The notes under the pieces: model-generated
Databases searched by the model: none
What the model was told of the DNA's origin: nothing
Seen by the model: only the letters and a program-made list of their open reading frames with translations
Origin: Toxonevra muliebris
Lineage: Eukaryota > Arthropoda > Insecta > Diptera > Pallopteridae
NCBI GenBank assembly: GCA_963691655.1
Contig: OY829327.1
Span: forward strand, 86,502,019-86,566,018
Length of the DNA stretch: 64,000 nt
Direction of reading: 5' to 3'
Made by a program: the position numbers and the translations under genes
Shown: in pieces, positions 55,701-64,000 of the stretch
Layout of the letters: the number at the start of each line of letters is the position of its first letter
How positions within the stretch are numbered: position 1 is the stretch's first letter

Positions 55701-58700
55701 GTGCAGTTTTCACAATATTAAACATTAATCTTTTATGTATGCTTTAATAGCGAAAACTTTATTGAATTGAGCATATAACATTCGTCCATACATATTTGTT
55801 TGTATTAATATAAATATTGTGAATATGTTGCATAAGTGTTAACCCTTGAATAACCAAAAGTGGCAATAAATCACTGATATGAATCTCTAAGGAGCTGAAC
55901 CACAAGTATAACTATTATACTTAAGATAAATATGTGGAGAGCATCAGCTGAAAGGAAACAACAATTTGCATATGTACATCATTGATTGAATGAAATGCAG
56001 AGTGAGGTAGGCCTCTGTATAGAGAACTGAAGCCGTTGCATGAGTTGTTCTGAGAAAAATGCAATTGCAAACAAATGCTTGTGACGACGTCCGAGAGAGG
56101 ATGAACGCGAAAAGTGGGTTGACTTTTTTTCATAGTACTTGATATATATTTGAACTCAGTAAAATTTTAATGTTTTAAATTAAAATTATATGCTATAATA
56201 AGCTGTAACAACTTATCTAAACTGTGTAAAATGTAAGAATGAAATCAAATAAATGCTATTTTCATAAGAATGTTTTATGCATTGAAGCGGCAATTATTCC
56301 ACCATGAAAAATATTGTTTTAATCTTTGAGAAAAAATGTTACGAATACAAAAGTATAATACACAATTTGTATCCTTACGATGTGCACACATATGTAGGGT
56401 ACATATCTCACCACAATCTCAGTAAAACTTGCAAATGGCTCAAATGAACAAAAATTTACATAATCTATTTAACATTTTTTTTTTTTTTTATAAGCTTACC
56501 TCTTTTTGGTTTTGCCAACATTGTAAAGTTCAACGTGTTTGAATGCAGCATATGTAGCCATTTTCGATTCGAACTGTTGTTTTTTGTATTACCGTTTAAA
56601 AACCTTTAAGGAATTTTCTTATCAAATGTTTCTTTAAATTTTTTTTGGAAAAAAAATCTAAATGGTAGCAAAAAGAATTAGATAAATTTTAATTACTAAA
56701 CAATTCAAATAAATTTTGTGAAATATTCCAAAAAAATCCAAGTCATGCGAAGGTTAATGTAAACGGCAAAGAGGCAGTAGGAACCTTGAACATAGAACTC
56801 ACACTATTATACAAATAAAAAAAAATGCCAGCAGTTTTGCATCCTTGTCAAATGACATGCCAACACTGGCTCCCCCTTCTCTCATCTCTCTTTGTGAGTG
56901 ATAAGCACACAAGGAGAGTAAAGCATGGCGTTTAGAGAATAATAATGTCAAAGAATTTGATAGTAGAACCAAAAACAGAAGGAATAGAGCAAACAAACAA
57001 TGAAATGTGCACAATTGTATGACATAAAATTTTATAAAATATACACAAAATTTAATACAAATAAAATCAATAAAAATATCAAATGTGCATGAGATGTGAA
57101 TGAGAAAGTTGCCTTGAGTTTTAAGGCGATGAAATTCTAATAGATTCCAGTAGAAGAGTGTACAACTGCAGAGAGTAGCAGCAAAGTAGAGCAGCGACAC
57201 TAATTGCTCCTCCTCTTTGTGTGCAGCAGGATGCTGCAGCACTATGAAATTGCGTAGGATATCAAGGATTTTTTGCAGGTATGTAGGAAGTACAATTTTT
57301 TAAACAAAGACAATGTAAAAACTTGATTTGATTTTAGAATATTTCACTTGATTTTATTGAATTACAGTTCAACTTTTAAAAACTCACAAAGAAACAGTTC
57401 TTGCTTTTTACACTATTGTAAATTTAAACAAAATGTTAAAGTTCGTAAAATTTTCTTGATTTTTTATCTCAAAAATTTTTCAAATTCACAGGATAATACA
57501 CATGCAGCTTCAAAAAAAAACAAAACCCCATCAAATTGTAATAAATTAAAAGTTTTCTTTATTGTCGTTTTATCGAAAAATTGTTTTAAAGAATGGAAGA
57601 TTTAATTTTTCTTTACACAATATTTTCTTCGTTGTTGTTGTTGTTGTTGTTGCTGATGATGCTAACGTCACGATATTAAGCTTTCGACTGAACCGAATAT
57701 GGAAAAGTGGAAAACATTTTATATTGTATATCGATCCAAAATGAGTAAAGTGAAGAAAAACCACCACACCACACAGCTGAAGCACACAGACACAAGCACG
57801 AAAATAAAAAGCCAACAAGAAACAATAAAAAGCGATAAAAAGATGTTGCTGGATTACCAAAAAGAGAGAGAATATAAGTGCGCGTGAGAGTATAGTGAGA
57901 GCGAGCGCATGAAAAACAAACAATACTACGCGAGTACCTATGTATACGGTAAAAAGACTTTCATGCAGACGCACCAGCAAGAAGAAACACGACAACAGCA
58001 GTACCATCGCTCAAAGAGCGCATAAAAAAGAATAACAAACAATAACAATAAATTATAACAACAGCAACTAAGCCCAGCTGATTTTCTAAAGTTCCACAAA
58101 CTCGAATACTCACAGCAAAAGCATGGAAAAACTCACCAAATCAAATGCGAGCGAGCTAGCAACATTGTTGGGTTAGGTTGCGTTATATACATGTTGCTAA
58201 AGTGTTGGGCATATTTTATGTGTGTGTGTGTGTGATTTCCATCTATTGCAATTAGTCATCATCGTGGTATACTTGCAGTAAGTGTAGTTCAACAACCGCA
58301 ATAGAGACTTTTGTGCAACATTGTAAAATGTTGAGGCGAGAAAATGTTGCCTTTGTGAATTATTTACATATACATGGGAAATGTTTAGATGCACTGACAC
58401 AGTACGCGTATGCAACATGGTGAATACGGATTTATATGTGAGGAATTCTTGGAAAAGTTGTGTGGATTTTCTCTATTGGGGGAGAGAACTATGTGTGGGT
58501 ATAAGCATAAAGAAAATCACTTTAAGATTTAAATTCCAAAATAACTATTCACTCCAAATATTATAATAATTAAGTAGATATTCACAAAGTATAACAAAAT
58601 ATATGCTGCGCTGTTGCATTTGAAAGATTTGCATTTCCTTCATATACCATGTAGTAATTAACATATGAAATTAATAGCATAATATTTGCTTATGGGAAAA

Positions 58701-61700
58701 CACTTTTATTTTTGCTATTTACACTGTTTTACCTACCTACATACCTATTTAACTGATATGTAGGTATGCACTATTTACATACTACTATTTTTGCAGATGA
58801 TATGCTCTGATGACTCTCTCCAAGTTTTTCAATTGTTTTTCCAACTTTGCATTAGAGAGATATATGTACATACTAAATTCATTTTTTTATTTTTTTTTAT
58901 TTTTTTTTTTTTTTGCCTTTTCGTCTCATAAATGCGTTTTAAATTTTTGTGTTTTATTCAAATGAAAGATGCCGTACAGTAAAACAAAATTGCATGTGTA
59001 TACATATAGTAGATCAAGTACCTGATGGCTTGCATATTTAACCTAGTAAAATAGTAAACTCGTAAAAAAAAAAATTTCAATGCAATTGCAATGAAGAAAA
59101 GTGTTGTTTGTATATGTAGTAGTACTATTTATATCATTTTATAGTTTTATGCAAATTGTGGCATTTTATTTGTTTGTATCTATATCTTGTTGTAGGGCAA
59201 TTTTATGAAAATTTTTTAAGAACAAGATGCATAAATCACTTTCATCATCTGTGTAGCTATAAAAAAAAAATAAAATCTTAATGATATTTGAAATGATTTT
59301 AAAATTCACTATTACAATTTTGTTTGCTTTTAGCAGGATGATGTGCCCACATCTTTTCCTTACTAAAGCGCAGCTTTTATTATATATTTATTATATGCGT
59401 TAAGAGGAATACTATTTGTGTACTGATTCAAGGGATTTTAATAGAATCCAGCACATAAGCTTTCACTATCGCTATTGGCGTATTGTTGCTGAGAGAGTGA
59501 GAGCAACTCTTCTTATAGCAACTGCATAATAGTCGTATGAATTCTGTCTCCGAGAAAGGAGAAAGGTTTATGGTATAAACACAACCAAAGCAGCCGGCCT
59601 CAGCTTCAACAACAAACACACAGAATTTTATGAATTTGTATGGGAACAAATTTTTTGAGGCTAGCTGCCGCCTCAACGACGCTACACTAGATTCTATTCA
59701 AATTTTCTCAACTTCACAATGTTTTCTCTGTTGTGAGAGGGGAAACATTGCCATATTTTTCAAAAAAAGCCAAGTGCTGCCAAGTTTTAGTACGAAAATA
59801 TGCGTATTTTTTTCGAGTTTCCTTTTAGTTTCTTCATTCTTTTGATAATTTTTGCACAAATAAACGATGTAAATAATTTTAATTTTTCAAATTACAGAAT
59901 ATTGAAGTTTTCCTTTTACAATAATCAAATCCAACTGCTTTTGTTTTGTTTTTCTTTTACATATTCTTGACGCTAGAGGTTGACGCTCTTATTGTGTTTA
60001 TTCTCTCAGAAGAAGTAAGCGGTTAGAGGCCGGCTGCTTTGGTTGTGTTTATTGCATTAAACTCAACTTGTGATCAGTTTTTGTTTTCATGCGAAGTGGA
60101 AGAGAATAATTCGATTACGTACTGAAATTTTATTTGAAAAATCAGACAATTTGAAAGGATTTAAAACAATTTAGAAGAAACGAGGTTAATTTAATTTTCT
60201 TTCCGCTGGATACATGATCTACTACATATACGAGTACCATTTATAATTAGAAATTACATGCATTTGTTATGTGGCACAAAACTTAAAACTTTCAAATATT
60301 ATAACATTAATGATTTTTGTAAATTTTTCCTTTCATTTCATTTCTACTTTAAATTTTCGCTACAACATTAAATTTATATTATTTTTAGCATGTGTATTTC
60401 TCAATCACACTCGGAAAGAAATGCGTGGTGTTGCAATTTGCTCCTCTTTTGCAACTTGACACCATAAATGTGTATACATGTGTGTGTGTCCCACACTCCA
60501 TAGTGCAGCAAAGAGTAAGCGAAAAAGTTTTATTTTTCCACTTGTTCATCATAATGCTATTTTTAAATGCTAAAAACAAAATTTGTGTGTGTATTCCAAT
60601 TGTCACTGGGGCTGCATATACATACACAAAAGCTGTCAACTGAAAAACACAAACAAGTGCCCTTTTTCGTTGTTGTTGCAATTGCTGCTGCAACGTTAGC
60701 AAGCAATATATTCACATTGCATCATAAACAACATTTGGAACATCCACATCATCACCATCCACGAGCAACAAACGCACACACAAACATAGGTATTCAACTG
60801 AATGTATGTAAGTGTGTGCGTGTATATTTGTGTATGTATAGCATCAAAATGTGCCTAATCTCTTTAGAATCATTTGGTTGCTTCTTTCTTGCAATACTTT
60901 ATTTTTCTTATTTTCAGTTTTTATGTGTGTTTTGGAAAACCCCATTTGCTGCTGCTGCTGCTGCTACTAATGAACTTATGGAGCGACGAGTATTGCACTT
61001 AAATTTTTTTTTTATTTTTTTTTTTTTTTTTTTGTATTAAAATATTTTTTCCCCTTTGCTTTAGTTAAGCTTTCAAAATGATTTTACTTCTCTGTGCTGA
61101 TAATAAATGGAATACAAGAAAGTATTGCAAGTGGTAGTATTGCTATGGTGTAAAAACAAAGAATTATTTTGTTTAAGGTACAAATGCCAAATTCTGGCAT
61201 TTTGCCTAATATCGATTTACGAAATTTCTATGCTTTATTTTGTGTCCAATACCGAAGAATAAATTAAATAAAGAACAAAAACTCTTCAGTAATTCCCCAT
61301 AATATTGATAGATGAAGTTAAATTTATGAGATTAAACAACCAAACAAATAAGTTCAATACACGTGAGCTCGCTTTTCCTATCTCTCTCTTTAGGAAAGTG
61401 TCGTCCTGACGAAATTTTTTATTTGCCCAAGTGGTAAGTTTGCTTACTGCTGTGCCAAGTTAAACTACCGCATAGGGCAAAACTGCCAGAATTTGTTTCG
61501 CATCCAAGGTTGAAAACCATCATGAATTCGACATACAAATACAGGTGTCTTCTATTCTTGTGCAACTATTAAACATCTAGCGAATAAGGACTGAGATCGA
61601 AAAAATCGTAACATATATAAAATTCAATAAGTTTTAAACGGTTGATCTTAGAGTTTTGATTTTTTTTTTTTTATTTAATTGATAATATTTTACACATTAC

Positions 61701-61720
61701 AGAAAAATATAACTTTTATA
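52763..61720. other. Long gene-free stretch
   Basis: No gene supported over about 9 kb. It holds many A/T tracts (54339-54361, 56470-56487, 58891-58911, 61007-61032), GTT repeats at 57632-57655, a GT tract at 58217-58232, GCTGCTG repeats at 60949-60965, an exact 27-base inverted repeat (59575-60052) and CAGCAGCAACAGCAG DNA at 53560-53580. Open frames of up to about 150 codons lack recognisable motifs and have tract-driven composition. Confidence 0.5.
59575..60052. repeat. Exact 27-bp inverted repeat pair, 424 bp apart
   Basis: Positions 59575-59601 and 60026-60052 are exact reverse complements (core CAACCAAAGCAGCCGGCCTC). Their composition is far less A+T-rich than the neighbourhood. Fragments such as CTGAGAGAG / CTCTCAG lie near both. 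They may be the internal part of a decayed element, but no outer ends or target duplication were identified. Confidence 0.6.
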
Positions 61721-61723
61721 GTT

Positions 61724-62899
61724 CTAACCACTATTTATGAACACGTGGACCTTTTTTGGTAAGCCTTCCATTAGAGATTTGATAGTTGTTTCAGACACCT
61801 TTTTGGAACAGTTTGCCCATTTCCTTTTAAAATCTTCAATATTTTGGGACACCATTTTTGTGCTCTTTAAGTTTATTTTCACAAGAGCCCAATATCTCTC
61901 CACTGGTCTTAGCTCCGGACAATTTGGAGGATTGAGATTGGCCTCTCTTGGTACAAAAACTATGTTATTACTTTGGTACCACTCCAGAGTTTTCATGCCG
62001 TAGTGACATGATTCCAAATCGGACCAAAAATATGCGGACATATTGTGCTCTCTTATGAAAGGAAGAAGTATTTTTTTAAAACATTCTTTGATGTACATTC
62101 TGTCAAATAAGTACCCATTTTAAATTTTCCCTCTGAGAATATTTCAAAAAAAAATTTTTCCCAGGTTGGCACAACTGTCAACCACTATTCTGTGAATTTT
62201 TATTGCTATGTGTCATTTAGTTTGGTTACGGCGTCATTAAGAACAAGTCAACCTTTTGTGTGCGTTGTACGGGTTCTTATTTGACAGAATGTATATTTCG
62301 GTATTTATGTAGCCCACTGAAACAAATGACTTACTTCTTTTGCCGCAACTGCATATAGCTTGCCATGCCAGGCATTTTTTTAGGAAATTTTGTCTGCTTT
62401 TGGATTCTAAATTGTTCTTCGACATTTTCTCGAGCATCAGCAACATAAATCATTATACAATATGAATATTTTTGTATGAAATTCGATTTTAATTTCCGAG
62501 TCCTATTTTTGGCGTCTAAATTTTTTGCAGCATTCCTGTCTGGAACTTTTCGGACTTTGTATGTTTTCAAACCTGCATTAGCTTTAACTTTAACACCAAA
62601 TAGTCAGAACACTGGGCTAACCGGGCAGCTTTTCTACCAGATGTGTTTGCAGATCTTTTCAATATGCTTTCTATTTTCTTGGCTTTCCCAATATCATGTG
62701 GTCCTTGTTTTCTTCCCGAACCAGGTTTCCTATCGATGGTCAAATTCTCCTGAAACTGTTTAATAACATTGGAAACAGTTAGACGGCAGACCTTCAATTC
62801 TTTGGCCAATTTTTTGTAGGACCAATTTAGATTTTTTGGAAAATTTTTAATAATTTTAAGACGTACTTCTTTTTCTTCACTCATTTTGATCAAACTCAC
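61724..62899 (-). pseudogene. Tc1/mariner-group transposase related to DD37E (copy B), disrupted
   Basis: The N-terminal part (62567-62899) has a helix-turn-helix region with SYKKLAKELKVCRLTVSNVI and PGSGRKQGP. The middle part follows in shifted frames: LKTYKVRKVPDRNAAKNLDA, then CIMIYVADARENVEEQF. The DDETYV-type motif with the first catalytic aspartate should lie there, and a deletion has removed it (near 62448). ICSCGKRSKSF and INTEIYI precede a 196-base insertion. After it come YIKECFKKILLPFI, YFWSDLESCHY (second D) and NPPNCPELRPVERYWALVK (E retained). There are 39 residues between D and E, two more than in copy A. It is inactive. Confidence 0.87.
62094..62293. mobile_element. 196-bp TA-site MITE inserted in the DD37E-type transposase
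   Basis: Perfect 16-base inverted ends CATTCTGTCAAATAAG (62096-62111 and reversed at 62276-62291) continue imperfectly through NACCCNT. TA flanks both sides (62094-62095 and 62292-62293). The coding sequence of the transposase resumes on either side at INTEIYI / YIKECF. The insertion and its ends are therefore defined independently by the interrupted gene. A TA target with short ends suggests a Tc1/mariner-mobilised MITE. Confidence 0.88.
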
Positions 62900-62904
62900 A
62901 ATAA

Positions 62905-64000
62905 ATCAACATGTTTGTCATTAAAAATAACAACTGACATATTTTTCAAAGATAACTATTTCAAAGAAATTATACACCCAAAAAAAATTATTAGGTAAAA
63001 CGTCTGTTAAGATTTTTTCAATCTCACTCCTTATACCCTACTGACTTTTTTTAACTCTATTTGGTAAGAAACTATGTATGTATGGAATTGATGAATTTTG
63101 GGGGGAAATTCAAAAGATTTATACGTTATCGTAAAGATCAATTGATTTCAATTTGAAAAAAGAGCTAAAGAACATCATAGGGTATGTCTTTTAGAAATAC
63201 TTTCTCAACAAAACCCCTAACTAAATGTAATCTTTTATCACAAAGATGAATACTATTTAGTTTTTGTAAAAAAAAAATGTCAAAATTTTTCACATATTTT
63301 CACACTTACACATATGCACGCACAGAGAAGAATGTGGCGCTAAAATATTTCAAAAGTATATTATAAAAAAAAAAAACACCAAAGTGTGATATTGCACAAA
63401 TTAATGAAAATACCGTAAAAACCGTAAAGAAACAGGTCTACAAAAACGTACAAAAAATTTTAGTAGCTGTAGTGTGTAATTGTATTTGGTGCGCAAATAG
63501 CAGACGGCAAAACTTGAGAGTGTTACATTAACAACACAATGTGTCGACCAATTATTAATAAGCGACGACAAACAACAGCAGCAGCAATAACCACCAACTA
63601 CCAAACAACACCAACCAACAACACCTTCATCATTACCAACAGCAACATGATCATTAATGTCGCAAAAATTATGGATTTTTTACTAAATATTTTTTTCTCT
63701 TCAAGCTTCTACTGCTACTACTGTTCAGTGTATGCTTAATCAAAAGAAACAAGCAAAAAATGGAAATGCAATTTCCGAGTTGTACAATACAACAAAATAT
63801 ATATATACATAAATATAAAAATAAAACACAATAAAAATTAAAGCTTATGTAAATTATACTTTAGTGTAATTATGGATATATAATTGTTGTAATAAGTAAT
63901 TAGTTTTTTCACGGCCTACCTCCTGCTGATGTTGTTGCTGCTGGTTGCTGCTGAGCATTGCGCTATTGATGTCTTTTTTCCTAGCGAAATAGTTAACATT
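62905..64000. other. Gene-free stretch
   Basis: No gene supported. There are A tracts (63367-63376), CAA/CAGCAG-type repeats at 63570-63650 and GTTGCTGCTG repeats near 63930-63950. Confidence 0.5.

Noticed and set aside
56799..57242. A 147-codon minus-strand frame
   Set aside because: It is a hydrophobic, tract-driven composition with no domain, splice context or similarity that I recognise.
57570..58007. A 145-codon minus-strand frame
   Set aside because: It contains poly-threonine from a GTT microsatellite and no recognisable motif. Chance is more likely.
1..64000. tRNA genes (scan for B-box GGTTCGANTCC-like sequences)
   Set aside because: No convincing B box with a matching A box was seen by eye. 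A covariance-model search would be needed to exclude them.

Overview
The window looks like intronic or intergenic DNA of a higher fly (Diptera, probably Brachycera). The evidence is its strong A+T richness, scattered CAA/CAG microsatellites, jockey-type and other non-LTR retrotransposons, and mariner, Tc1-type, hAT and TTAA-site DNA elements. Nothing bacterial was seen: no operons, no dense coding. No complete host gene could be recognised. One short candidate exon (10452-10639) is the only possible host coding sequence, and it is weak.

Almost everything that can be annotated is transposable-element DNA, often nested. (1) Three palindromic elements begin CACTG/CACTA/CACAG and sit in 3-bp target duplications (169-1760, 9227-9927, 29301-30936). 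The third carries a broken copy of a widespread arthropod repeat-associated protein of unknown function. (2) TTAA-site elements lie at 3875-5550, 28896-31118, 37402-39122 and 42149-44081. The last two are diverged copies in opposite orientation, and each is interrupted by a different insertion. (3) hAT-type non-autonomous elements have exact 8-bp target duplications at 7913-8870 (built round a 10-bp-unit minisatellite), 16185-16838 and 32506-33317. The last two are one family in opposite orientation. (4) Dead mariner/Tc1-group transposases are present: a DD34D mariner (17458-18763), DD41D types (17030-17335 and 37632-38850) and two DD37E-type relics (24679-25801 and 61724-62899). The second DD37E relic is broken by a 196-bp TA-site MITE with perfect 16-bp ends.

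(5) Non-LTR elements: four degenerate copies encode reverse transcriptase (4294-5311, 12741-14380, 19900-21404, 46171-46920). A 3' scrap lies at 23697-24048. One element is strikingly intact, on the minus strand at about 46925-51775. It has an uninterrupted 308-codon ORF1 (coiled coil plus a domain like the baculovirus FP protein C-terminal domain), an uninterrupted 938-codon ORF2 (APE endonuclease plus reverse transcriptase with an intact YADD), and two tandem monomers in its 5' leader. It interrupts an older RNase-H-bearing LINE. It is the only element here that looks potentially functional.

The remaining stretches (for example 1764-3870, 5555-7904, 21405-23690, 33326-37396, 52763-61720) hold only A/T tracts, microsatellites and unclassified repeats. 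Boundaries given as approximate were judged by eye. Family assignments rest on recognised motifs, not on database searches.
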